Of a stretch of 8,781 bases of DNA, positions 1 through 7,757 are shown in pieces; within the stretch, counting starts at the first letter, position 1; every line of letters begins with the position of its first letter. The position numbers were made by a program, and so were the translations under genes. This DNA comes from Fluviibacter sp039805865 (GTDB lineage Bacteria > Pseudomonadota > Gammaproteobacteria > Burkholderiales > Rhodocyclaceae). The notes beneath the pieces were generated by a model, which worked only from the letters and a program-made list of their open reading frames with translations, had not been told where the DNA came from and did no database searches. The DNA lies in contig JBDLTI010000067.1 in assembly GCA_039805865.1 (NCBI GenBank), forward strand, positions 1 through 8,781, written 5' to 3'.

Positions 1-1
1 C

Positions 2-364
2 AATCGGGTGGACACTCCCGCCAAACTCGCCATTGAGTTCAATCTGGTCCACAACGAACCCGTTACCAACCAGGCGGTTTGGAAATGGTTGTCTGGGCAA
101 TCCAAGCCGTCTCGGGACAAGATCGATACGCTGGCCCGGATGTGCGGAGTGTCCGTTCAGTGGTTGCGTTTTGGAATTCCTGAATCTCGCTCAGCTCAAG
201 CATCATCCGCCTCTCCTGCGACAAAACAAGACGCACGGACGAGGACTGAACAGCAGCTTTTAGAAAACTTCAGACTGCTCACCCAGGTTCAGCAGGAACT
301 ACTTAGTGGGATGGCTGAACAACTGGCGATGAATCACAGGATTTGGCAATCGGAACAGCTGTAA
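2..364 (+). CDS. HTH transcriptional regulator, 5' end missing (cut by window edge)
   Basis: Probable DNA-binding regulator of the Cro/C1 (XRE-like) type, seen only from partway through its N-terminal domain. The frame is open to the first bases of the window (N-R-V-D-T-P), so the GTG at position 8 is unlikely to be the true start. The visible part begins with the end of the HTH domain: TPAKLAIEFNL is a helix, TNQAVWKWLSGQSKPS is the recognition helix and following turn, and IDTLARMCGVSVQWLRFG closes the domain. This pattern is familiar from regulators in pseudomonads and their phages (family knowledge). A polar Ser/Ala/Thr-rich linker follows, then a C-terminal helix rich in Gln and Leu that could mediate oligomerisation. 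There is no S24 peptidase domain, so it is not a LexA/CI-type self-cleaving repressor. It converges with the GIY-YIG gene, with a 27-bp gap. Its targets cannot be read from the window. Confidence 0.75.
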   Translation, partial: NRVDTPAKLAIEFNLVHNEPVTNQAVWKWLSGQSKPSRDKIDTLARMCGVSVQWLRFGIPESRSAQASSASPATKQDARTRTEQQLLENFRLLTQVQQELLSGMAEQLAMNHRIWQSEQL

Positions 365-391
365 TAGAGAACAGCCCCATTCCGGCTTCGA

Positions 392-844
392 TCACTTGTT
401 ATTTCCGCCTTGCTTACCAAAAGCTGGACGCAATCGATCAGAAAGATCGTCCTCAAGTATTTGCAACACCTGTGCAGAAACATCGTATTGCCAAACTGTA
501 ATCTTCCACTTCCCTGTAAACCAGTGCTTCAGTTGAAGTGCGTATGTTTTCGGATGGCCTAGCCCCATGTGCTGATCAATACGTTTCTTTAGCCCCGTCC
601 TCGATGAACCCACATATAATATTGAAGTTGGGGAGTTTAATTTTGCACATTTGCGCTCTGTGTTTTCCTTAAAGCGAGCGAAATCCGAGTAAGTTGTTTC
701 TGGGTTACCGCCTATCTCTTCAATGACATATATAGCGTTGCAAACGTCCTCCAAGGATTCTAGATTTTCCACTGAGAACTCTTTGGTTGGCTTCGCCTGC
801 TGTGCTTCCAGGCAATTTTCAATGAGCCGATCTATATACGACAT
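392..844 (-). CDS. GIY-YIG domain protein, putative nuclease
   Basis: A 150-residue protein with the hallmarks of the GIY-YIG nuclease fold. The first half-motif is A-I-Y-V-I at residues 37-41 and the second is L-Y-V-G-S at 76-80. They are followed by GLKKRIDQH at 84-92, where Arg88 fits the catalytic arginine, a Glu at 131 that fits the metal ligand, and a C-terminal Asn pair at 148-149. About 35 residues separate the two half-motifs, more than the roughly 10 typical of small family members, so an inserted helix is likely. The start is supported by a good Shine-Dalgarno (GGTGAG, 5 nt before the ATG) lying inside the last codons of the upstream PLD gene. Only 6 bp separate the two genes, which suggests co-transcription and translational coupling. 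By eye the gene is more AT-rich than its neighbours, suggesting a separate origin. The nuclease fold is fairly secure; the substrate and any role in defence are inference. It is last in the operon. Confidence 0.8.
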   Translation of the reverse strand: MSYIDRLIENCLEAQQAKPTKEFSVENLESLEDVCNAIYVIEEIGGNPETTYSDFARFKENTERKCAKLNSPTSILYVGSSRTGLKKRIDQHMGLGHPKTYALQLKHWFTGKWKITVWQYDVSAQVLQILEDDLSDRLRPAFGKQGGNNK

Positions 845-850
845 GGTCGC

Positions 851-1375
851 TCACCGATCCCTACCCTGATAGGGCACCGAGTGCTTCTGGTGCTCAGCCC
901 AGTTACCAAAATACACATCAGCCAACATAGGGGAGCGAATCACCAACAGGTTCTCGGCGTTACTGTTCTCAGCCGCTTTGGTGAAGTTGTAGCTGCCTGT
1001 AATCACGATCTCTTTGTCGATGATCATGATTTTGTTGTGGGCAATGGCGTGCTTGTCGTCGATATAGGTATCAACGCCAAAGTGATCCGTGAAGTCAGCG
1101 GCACTGTACTTCGTGGTTCGGTTACTCTTGTCCAGAATCATGAAGACATCAACGCCCCGATGCTGGGCTTCGACTAGGGCTTTGGCTATTGGCTGATTCG
1201 TGAACGAGTACGCTTGAACGAAGATCGACTTTTTGGCGTTGTTGATTTCCTGGACTACGGCATCCTGAGCCCCACCGTTCGGTGAGAAGTAGACCTTCGT
1301 TGAGACGATGTAGGTTTCTGAGGCCTGTGCCGTGAAGACACTGAGGCTGAATGCGAGAGCGATGAGAATACGCAT
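851..1375 (-). CDS. PLD-superfamily nuclease with signal peptide (Nuc-like)
   Basis: A single-HKD member of the phospholipase D superfamily, like the plasmid-encoded EDTA-resistant nuclease Nuc (about 175 residues, which works as a dimer with one HKD from each chain). From the ATG at 1375 the protein has 174 residues. It begins with a classic signal peptide: MR, then the hydrophobic ILIALAFSLSVF, then TAQA with likely cleavage before SE. Export to the periplasm is therefore expected. The catalytic motif is H113-N-K115 with D120 four residues on, followed by the usual G-S-Y-N-F-T at 127-132 and the Glu/Asn-containing ENSNAEN segment. The frame is open to another ATG at 1474, 4 bp after the restriction gene's stop, giving 207 residues. 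I prefer 1375 because the longer form would bury the signal peptide behind 33 polar residues. Neither start has a strong ribosome site. The downstream GIY-YIG gene starts 6 bp after its stop. Expected activity is non-specific phosphodiester hydrolysis of DNA; the substrate is unproven. Confidence 0.88.
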   Translation of the reverse strand: MRILIALAFSLSVFTAQASETYIVSTKVYFSPNGGAQDAVVQEINNAKKSIFVQAYSFTNQPIAKALVEAQHRGVDVFMILDKSNRTTKYSAADFTDHFGVDTYIDDKHAIAHNKIMIIDKEIVITGSYNFTKAAENSNAENLLVIRSPMLADVYFGNWAEHQKHSVPYQGRDR

Positions 1376-1478
1376 GCTGAAAGTGTCTAAGTACAGGCAC
1401 TTAACTAACTGAACTGACGATCGCGATGGCTTCGAGTCAGTTGTATAAGTCTGACTACTGTTGTCTAACCTCATAGTC

Positions 1479-4400
1479 TCAAATATCCAGCTTAGGTAAT
1501 GCGTTCACGATTTTCGTGGTTTCAAGACTGACCGTAACTACTCGCTGAAACAGCTCAAGCGGATAGCGCGGGTTATCCATAGTTTGAACAGCCCAATCAT
1601 TGGCGTCGCTGACGATACCTGTGCTCTTGTCTGTCTTCACACATTGGCGCTCGACCACCCAATCCAAAGCCGACTTACCGTTCACAACATAGTCATAGGC
1701 TTTCAGCGGAATACCCGTCAGGGTGATTTTGTCGTTGTAATACAGCGTCGTCAGATCCTTATCCTTCCCACTCTTCCCGTATTTCATCTTCTCAACGCGA
1801 TAGTCCGAATCGGTCAGATTCCCAGCCGACTGAATTTTAAGTGGGTATGGCTCTACCGTCTCATAGTTCAAGTGCAAGTCAGCCAACTGCCTGCCTGCCT
1901 TTGAGAAACCCCAGAACCCATCAGCAGTTTTAACACAGGGAATACGCGGCAACTCCTTACAGAGGTTATCTGCATAACGGTCACGGTATTCGGTTGAATG
2001 CAGCAAGCCATAGACATAGTAGAAAATGTCCTCCTTGCTGATTTTTTCACCCGGATATGCCGCTTGGAAATGCGCCAGGCCTTCATTGGTCAACGCGTCA
2101 CGACGAGCACGTTTTGACGAAGCCTCGAACATTTCACTCTGTTTTGATTCAACATTTTCAGCTTGTTCGTCATACAGGTAGAGCGGGAAACATTGAGTGC
2201 CATCAATGTCTACCATGTGTAGGCTTGGGAGCGCATTGGCCATCAAGGCACTGAAGGCCACTTTATCACCTCGTCCTGAAACGCAAATAACCCTATTTTC
2301 AGCCGCAGAATCCGGGAAAATCCGTGGCATCTGGTACACCATTTCGTTGAACGTGCGGCTGTAATACAACCATTGCTTGGTGTAAGGACGATATAGGCTG
2401 GGAATCAGACACTCGGCCTGATAAGCATGAACACGGTCTTTTGCCAGCTCTTGCTTGAGAGCGCGTGTCCAACTGATAAGGGTTGGATCTGTATCGATAA
2501 AACCGTCTAGCAACTCCTCTCGGGCCTTTTTGTCGACTCCTGGATAGTCGGCGCTGAATCGCGTCAACTCACTGTTGTAAAAATCAATCATGCGTTGCAT
2601 ATTGCTTTCGACAGCGACGCGGCTTGGATTATAGCACCAAGCATCGCGCTGAGTTTTTACGCCATTCGAATAATTTATAAACAGCTTCGCATCTGGATTA
2701 CCGTCCTTGTCACCCAGCACAATATATTCACTAAAACTGTCATCACGTTGTTGCAACCAGTCACCATGCGAGTCGGGGGTGATGGTCTGCCAGCCTTGCG
2801 AGGCAGTAATACCGGCGATGCTGGTAAAAGCACTGATTTTTTCCAGCTTGTCTTCACGGCTGAGGTAATCACCAATGTCGTGGAAATAAATCTGACCGTG
2901 CTGGCTAGCCTGAGGGTTTTTCACCATGAGCGAAATAGCGATAGCCGCTGAGCTGCCCATCCCAAATATTTGACCACCTTCCTTCTTTGCACGTTCACCT
3001 GCGGTCTTTTGCCCGCGCAACCCTCGGAGATGAAACACATAGAGGCTAGAAAATTCAACAGCCAAACATTTTCGCAACCCATCTGCCGATCTGGAATCCA
3101 GCCAGCCAGCATTGGTAACAACGCCGATCACTCCGGCGTTGCCGATTCTGTCACTGGCCCAGCGGATGGCACGAATATAGCTGTCGTACAACGCATTCTT
3201 ATTAGTTGCCTTGGAAAGTTCGACATAAGTGCTGCGGATACGGCTATCTAGATACGGATATTCGATGTTGGCATTGTTATCATTCGCATCTTCTTGACCC
3301 TTAGAATAAGGTGGATTGCCAACGATAACGCGAATATCGAGCTTCTTCTGACGTTTGCGGCGAGCACTGTTATGGACCAACAAGGCATCGACCATGTCTT
3401 CCTTTTCATACATCTGGAAGGTGTCCGTCAGGCAAATGCCCTCAAATGGCTGATACTTATCACCTACGAGGCTATGATAAACAGCCTCGATGTTGATTGC
3501 TGCTATGTAGTAGGCCAGCAGAACGATTTCATTTGCGTGAATTTCGTGCTGATATTTGTATGGCAACTGCTCGGGCGTTATCAATCCGCTTTGTAACAGG
3601 CGAGTAATGAATGTGCCTGTCCCTGTGAACGGGTCAAGGATATGAACCCCTTTGCTACCTAAGGTTTGGTTGAACTCATTCTGGAGTACGTCGTTAACAC
3701 TATGAATAATGAAATCTACGACTTCCACTGGTGTATAGACAATACCCAACCGCTCCGTCATTTTTGGGAACGCATTCCTGAAAAACTTGTCGTATAACTC
3801 AACTACGATCTTTTGCTTACCAGTAGCACTCTCAATACCTGCGGCGCGTTCCTTAACGCTGGCATAGAAGCCTTCTAGCGTGTCGGCCTCTTTATTCAGG
3901 CTGTGTTCATGCAACGCATCCAAAACCCCCTGCATCGCCTGAGACATGGGGTTATTCTGGGCAAAGCTATAGCCTTCAAAAAGTGCGTCAAATACTGGCT
4001 TGGTGATTAAGTGCTGCGCCAGCATTTCGATAATTTCGCCATCGGTAATGCTGTCATTCAGGTCGTCACGAAGTTCGTGGGCGAATTCAGCAAAGGCTTT
4101 GCGCTCTTTGGTGTTCGACTCATTTTCTAAAATGCCAGCAATGCGGTCGATGTGGGTTCGGGCAATCTTGGCAATATCATTTGCCCAATCTTCCCAATGG
4201 TGACGATTTCCGACCTTTTGGACCAACTTGGCATAGATAGCACGCTCGATTTCCCCAATTTCGAATTCCAGCTTGGCCTGCGATGGCTTCGGCGCGGTGG
4301 GCGTGGTGCCAAGCGTAAAGCCACCTTGCCCAGTATCGCCCTTGGATTTACCCTTCGGTGGCTTAGTCGGTTTTTTCTGGATCTTGTCGGTAATGGCGAT

Positions 4401-6383
4401 CACTTCCATTTTGCTGGTGTCTTTACCGATCAGGTCCAGCTTATTCACCATTGCGTCAAAGCGATCATCGTGTGAACGAAGCGCCTGTAACACTTGCCAG
4501 ACCACCTTGTAAGTCTGGTTGTCATTCAGGGCCTCATGAGGCTCAACACCTACTGGAATGACCACTGGCAAAATCACATAGCCACGCTTTTTGTCTGGCG
4601 CGTTTCTCATAACCCGGCCAACTGACTGAACCACATCCACCTGGGAATTACGCGGGGTCAGGAACAACACAGCATCCAGTGCCGGTACATCAACACCTTC
4701 GGATAGGCAACGCACATTTGAGAGGATTCGGCAGGTGTTTTCGGGTGCCTCAGCCTTCAGCCAATCTAACTTGCCCTCTTTTTCGCTGGCATTCATGCCA
4801 CCGTCAACATGTTCAGCTTCACAAGTAAGCCGAGCCACCTGCTCAAACTCCTCTTCCTCCTGATATGCCTCCACAACAGACTGGAACATACGGGCGATTT
4901 GTTTAGAGCTAACCTTATGGGTCTTACCCTCTTTTGACGTTTCAATCACCTGACAAAAGGCGACAGCACGCTGCATTGCCTGCGAATCGTTCACCAGTTC
5001 GTCAGATAAGCCTTGCTTTGAAAGTGCTTTCCAGCAACCAATGATTTTGGAGGCGTCGTCCACCTTTAACTGGTTATCAGGGTCTTTCAGTAAATTTTGA
5101 ATGCGACGACTGACATGTGACTCTTCGACTGCCAACACAATAACCTTGTAGTCACAAAGCAAACCACGGCGCACCGCCTCGGAAAAGGTGATGACATATA
5201 ACTCTTTACCGTAAAGCGCCTCATCGTCCATTGAACACAATGCGACATTGTCTTTTTCGGCACTGGCTTTAGCCACTTCCCCATAAATACGGGGGGTTGC
5301 GGTCATGTAAATACGTTTTGCAGCGCGGATATAGCTGTTGTCATGTACACGAACAAAAGCGCTCTCGTCCTGGCTTTCAAAGGTTGCGCCTGTAGTTCGG
5401 TGCGCCTCGTCGCAGATAATCAGGTCGAAATCAGCTAGACCGTGCTCTTTTTGCGCTTTGCTGATTACATCGATGGAATGGTAGGTCGAGAACACGACAC
5501 TCATGTGCTGGGCATCGCTCCGCTTTTCCATTTCCTTCGCAAGTTTGGCTGGTTCGGTCGTTGCTGGGTAACGCAGTTCGTGTGTAAAGGTCTGGACTGT
5601 GTCGTCGTCCTTCTTGCGCTTCTTTCCTACATCGCTGTCCGAGCAAACAGCAAAGCTGTGTAATGGAATCAGGCTTTCCTGGGTCCACTCGGTCAATGTC
5701 TGCGAGAGCAAATTAAGGCTAGGTACCAAGAACAAAACGCGCTTGCCTTTCCCTGCCAGGTCTTCGGCAATTTTTAGAGCAGTAAAGGTCTTGCCTGTGC
5801 CACAGGCCATAATCAGTTTGCCGCGATCAGCCTCACGCAACCCACGTTGCACACCCTCCAAGGCTGACCGCTGGTGGTCGCGGAGTTCTTTCTTTGGCTT
5901 AAGAACGGGCGCAGTGTTTTTGGGGCCATACTGGCTCCAATCAATCTGGCTGTTTTCTAGGTCATGAAGGTCAATTTTGCTGACTGGGGGTTGTTGATCA
6001 CGGAGTGCGTCTTCAGCGTGCTCATTCCAGTGATTTGTGGTGCTAACGATAATTCGGTGCGCAAATGGTTTTTTGCCTGATGCGGTGAAGAAGCTGTCGA
6101 TATCACCTTTTTGCAGCTTGTAGTCTTCAGCGTATAGCTTGCACTGGATGGCGTGAACCTCGCCACTCGCAGTCTCGGCAACAAGGTCAATACCTGTATC
6201 CCGTTTATCTAACCCCTGTTTTTCAGCCCAATCCGCATAGGTCCAAACGTTTGCGTATAGATCACGGTAACTAGCCTCGTTGCGAAGGTAGCAAAGAATC
6301 AACTCTTCAAAGTAAGTGCCCTTTTCCCGTTCGGATTGAGCTTTCTCACGAAAATCAGCCAGTGTTTTTTGAAGGTCGGTCAT
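1479..6383 (-). CDS. Single-chain restriction-modification enzyme, type ISP-like (nuclease-helicase-methyltransferase)
   Basis: One 1634-residue polypeptide that combines DNA cutting, translocation and N6-adenine methylation, built like the type ISP enzymes LlaGI and LlaBIII (about 1600 residues). In order: an Mrr-like PD-(D/E)xK nuclease, about residues 10-150, with D66 and Q80-C-K82 (the QxK form is common in Mrr enzymes); an SF2 helicase, about 165-610, with Walker A ACGTGKT at 193-199, D-E-A-H at 325-328, T-A-T-P at 361-364 and motif VI QSVGRVMR at 586-593; a Lys/Pro/Gly-rich linker near 671-701; a helical coupler; a gamma-type methyltransferase with motif I DPFTGTGTF at 917-925 and motif IV N-P-P-Y at 1023-1026; and a C-terminal region of about 450 residues that should recognise the target sequence. 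All catalytic motifs are intact and there is no frameshift. The ATG at 6383 is preferred over an in-frame TTG at 6398, which has no ribosome site; the ATG has a modest AGAGA upstream. In the family, one strand is methylated and two converging enzymes trigger cleavage. It heads a probable operon with the two downstream nuclease genes. Confidence 0.93.
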   Translation of the reverse strand: MTDLQKTLADFREKAQSEREKGTYFEELILCYLRNEASYRDLYANVWTYADWAEKQGLDKRDTGIDLVAETASGEVHAIQCKLYAEDYKLQKGDIDSFFTASGKKPFAHRIIVSTTNHWNEHAEDALRDQQPPVSKIDLHDLENSQIDWSQYGPKNTAPVLKPKKELRDHQRSALEGVQRGLREADRGKLIMACGTGKTFTALKIAEDLAGKGKRVLFLVPSLNLLSQTLTEWTQESLIPLHSFAVCSDSDVGKKRKKDDDTVQTFTHELRYPATTEPAKLAKEMEKRSDAQHMSVVFSTYHSIDVISKAQKEHGLADFDLIICDEAHRTTGATFESQDESAFVRVHDNSYIRAAKRIYMTATPRIYGEVAKASAEKDNVALCSMDDEALYGKELYVITFSEAVRRGLLCDYKVIVLAVEESHVSRRIQNLLKDPDNQLKVDDASKIIGCWKALSKQGLSDELVNDSQAMQRAVAFCQVIETSKEGKTHKVSSKQIARMFQSVVEAYQEEEEFEQVARLTCEAEHVDGGMNASEKEGKLDWLKAEAPENTCRILSNVRCLSEGVDVPALDAVLFLTPRNSQVDVVQSVGRVMRNAPDKKRGYVILPVVIPVGVEPHEALNDNQTYKVVWQVLQALRSHDDRFDAMVNKLDLIGKDTSKMEVIAITDKIQKKPTKPPKGKSKGDTGQGGFTLGTTPTAPKPSQAKLEFEIGEIERAIYAKLVQKVGNRHHWEDWANDIAKIARTHIDRIAGILENESNTKERKAFAEFAHELRDDLNDSITDGEIIEMLAQHLITKPVFDALFEGYSFAQNNPMSQAMQGVLDALHEHSLNKEADTLEGFYASVKERAAGIESATGKQKIVVELYDKFFRNAFPKMTERLGIVYTPVEVVDFIIHSVNDVLQNEFNQTLGSKGVHILDPFTGTGTFITRLLQSGLITPEQLPYKYQHEIHANEIVLLAYYIAAINIEAVYHSLVGDKYQPFEGICLTDTFQMYEKEDMVDALLVHNSARRKRQKKLDIRVIVGNPPYSKGQEDANDNNANIEYPYLDSRIRSTYVELSKATNKNALYDSYIRAIRWASDRIGNAGVIGVVTNAGWLDSRSADGLRKCLAVEFSSLYVFHLRGLRGQKTAGERAKKEGGQIFGMGSSAAIAISLMVKNPQASQHGQIYFHDIGDYLSREDKLEKISAFTSIAGITASQGWQTITPDSHGDWLQQRDDSFSEYIVLGDKDGNPDAKLFINYSNGVKTQRDAWCYNPSRVAVESNMQRMIDFYNSELTRFSADYPGVDKKAREELLDGFIDTDPTLISWTRALKQELAKDRVHAYQAECLIPSLYRPYTKQWLYYSRTFNEMVYQMPRIFPDSAAENRVICVSGRGDKVAFSALMANALPSLHMVDIDGTQCFPLYLYDEQAENVESKQSEMFEASSKRARRDALTNEGLAHFQAAYPGEKISKEDIFYYVYGLLHSTEYRDRYADNLCKELPRIPCVKTADGFWGFSKAGRQLADLHLNYETVEPYPLKIQSAGNLTDSDYRVEKMKYGKSGKDKDLTTLYYNDKITLTGIPLKAYDYVVNGKSALDWVVERQCVKTDKSTGIVSDANDWAVQTMDNPRYPLELFQRVVTVSLETTKIVNALPKLDI

Positions 6384-6402
6384 ATGTCTCTGCGCCAAAA
6401 TG

Positions 6403-6418
6403 CGTTAAATCGTTAACG
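6403..6418. promoter_or_regulatory. Inverted repeat CGTTAA-ATCG-TTAACG, possible operator of the RM operon
   Basis: A perfect 6-bp inverted repeat with a 4-base spacer in the 87-bp gap between umuC and the restriction gene. On the minus strand it lies about 6 bp downstream of the candidate -10 box, so it would cover the transcription start, a typical repressor site. The same stretch can also be read as two direct CGTTAA copies 8 bp apart. As RNA it could form only a weak AT-rich hairpin without a T-run, so a terminator for umuC is less likely. The binding protein is unknown. Confidence 0.4.
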
Positions 6419-6423
6419 GCTTT

Positions 6424-6429
6424 ATTATC
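6424..6429 (-). promoter_or_regulatory. Candidate -10 box for the RM operon
   Basis: On the minus strand this reads GATAAT, five of six matches to the sigma-70 -10 consensus, about 40 bp upstream of the ATG at 6383. No convincing -35 hexamer lies 16-18 bp upstream (the region reads CGGATA). If real, the promoter is weak or needs an activator. The umuC stop is about 42 bp upstream, so read-through from umuDC could also feed this operon. Confidence 0.3.
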
Positions 6430-6470
6430 CTATGAGACTAGCGTTCTATCCGGTATCGATTCAAATTTTG

Positions 6471-7757
6471 TCAGCTTACAACCGCCAACTGCTGCCAATC
6501 AGTAGTGAACGCTTTGCTTTTATTGTCCGAACGCATCGCCCATGCCTTTTGCACTCCCTCACCCGCCGATCTGACAGTGCCCCGCCCCATCTTTGCATTG
6601 ATTTCATCCAGTGTTGCCATCAGCACCTTGCTCCGGGTGGTATCCGGTAGATCAATCTGAGCAAACAGGTCTGTTGGCACGCTATCCTCGGGAACAAGAT
6701 CCATCAGCATCACCCCGCACTTCTTGTAGGCATAGCCGGACTTAAATATTTTTCGCATCCCGTAGATCGCCGCCTCTCCTAGCTGGAAGCTGTTGGCCGT
6801 TGGTTTAAGCAGTTTCACAGTAACCGCGTTGTTGTACTGTGGTTCGTTGGTTTTGAATCGGTTGGTTTCGACGAATACCTGAATCGCTCCGGCTACATGC
6901 TTTTGGTTGCGGAGTTTTTCGGATGCACGGCTGGCATAGCTCACCACGGCCTCATTCATATCTTCCAGCGTCACCACAGGCTGCCCAAATGATCGTGAGG
7001 AAACGATCTGCTTCTTGGGTGGCGCAACTTCCTCAAGTTCCAGACAGGATTCACCGTTGAGCTCTGCAACTGTCCTGGCGAGTACGACGCTGAATTCTTT
7101 CTTGATCCAAATCGAGGATGCGTCCCGCAGGTCTTTGACGCTGTTAACCCCCAATTCGTTCAGGCGGGCAGATATTCGACGGCCAACACCCCAGACTTCA
7201 CCGACATCCAGGCTCCCCAACAACCTGTCCAAGTCACCTCTGGCAAGCTGATTGAGGTCGCAAACGCCGTCAGCCATCTCTGGCAGCAATGCCTTCTTGG
7301 CCGTGTGGTTCGCCAGCTTGGCAAGGGTTTTGGTAGTCCCAATACCCACACAAACAGGAACCCCGACCCACTGCCTGACTCGTTGCCGTATCTGCTGGCC
7401 GTAGTCAATTAAGTCCCGATTGAATCCTGTCAGGTTCAGGAAGCTTTCGTCGATACTGTAGATCTCCTGCTCTGGGGCGAACTGACCAATGACCGAGTGC
7501 ATCCGCTGGCTCATATCGCCGTACAGGACGTAGTTACTGCTTTTGGCGATGATGCCGTGCCGCTTGGCCAAGTCTTTCAACTGGAACCATGGAGCCCCCA
7601 TCGGCACACCCAATGCCTTGACCTCGGCGCTTCTGGCAACCACGCAACCATCGTTATTCGACAGCACAACAACGGGCTTGCCTTCTAGTTTGGGCTGGAA
7701 TACGCGTTCGCAGCTCACGTAGAAGTTGTTGCCGTCGATCAGGGCAATCGAGTTCAT
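6471..7757 (-). CDS. umuC: DNA polymerase V catalytic subunit (UmuC/RulB type)
   Basis: Y-family translesion DNA polymerase that, with cleaved UmuD and RecA, copies past damaged bases and causes SOS mutagenesis. The 428-residue length is normal for UmuC (E. coli 422). The palm residues are present: D8 in ALIDGNNFY, and D103-E104 in YSIDES. Y13 sits at the steric-gate position that excludes ribonucleotides. The thumb helix-hairpin-helix region is around 170-205, the little-finger domain follows from about 245, and PTDLF at 361-365 matches the place and form of the beta-clamp-binding motif. The C-terminal UmuC tail is complete. The start overlaps the stop of the umuD-like gene as ATGA, indicating tight translational coupling. 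It is similar to the RulB proteins of Pseudomonas plasmids. No disruption is seen, although rulB genes are known insertion targets. Assignment is secure; whether the gene is plasmid- or chromosome-borne is not visible. Confidence 0.96.
   Translation of the reverse strand: MNSIALIDGNNFYVSCERVFQPKLEGKPVVVLSNNDGCVVARSAEVKALGVPMGAPWFQLKDLAKRHGIIAKSSNYVLYGDMSQRMHSVIGQFAPEQEIYSIDESFLNLTGFNRDLIDYGQQIRQRVRQWVGVPVCVGIGTTKTLAKLANHTAKKALLPEMADGVCDLNQLARGDLDRLLGSLDVGEVWGVGRRISARLNELGVNSVKDLRDASSIWIKKEFSVVLARTVAELNGESCLELEEVAPPKKQIVSSRSFGQPVVTLEDMNEAVVSYASRASEKLRNQKHVAGAIQVFVETNRFKTNEPQYNNAVTVKLLKPTANSFQLGEAAIYGMRKIFKSGYAYKKCGVMLMDLVPEDSVPTDLFAQIDLPDTTRSKVLMATLDEINAKMGRGTVRSAGEGVQKAWAMRSDNKSKAFTTDWQQLAVVS

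Noticed and set aside
365..391. Possible bidirectional terminator between the convergent genes (AGCC...GGCT hairpin)
   Set aside because: The stem is only 4 bp with a 7-base loop and has no T-run on either side.
611..622. TATAAT-like box inside the GIY-YIG gene on the plus strand
   Set aside because: No matching -35 and no plus-strand gene downstream; expected by chance in AT-rich coding DNA.
1886..1900. Short CTGC tandem repeat
   Set aside because: Three copies of 4 bp inside the RM coding frame; consistent with ordinary codon use and too short to be a meaningful repeat.
5599..5967. Plus-strand open frame of 122 codons opposite the RM gene
   Set aside because: It lies wholly antisense to the helicase/nuclease part of an intact gene, is low in recognisable structure and has no ribosome site. 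Other open frames opposite the RM, umuC and PLD genes were set aside for the same reason.
6383..6398. TTG start at 6398 for the RM gene
   Set aside because: No Shine-Dalgarno is visible and an ATG follows five codons later with a better upstream AGAGA; the added residues carry no domain.
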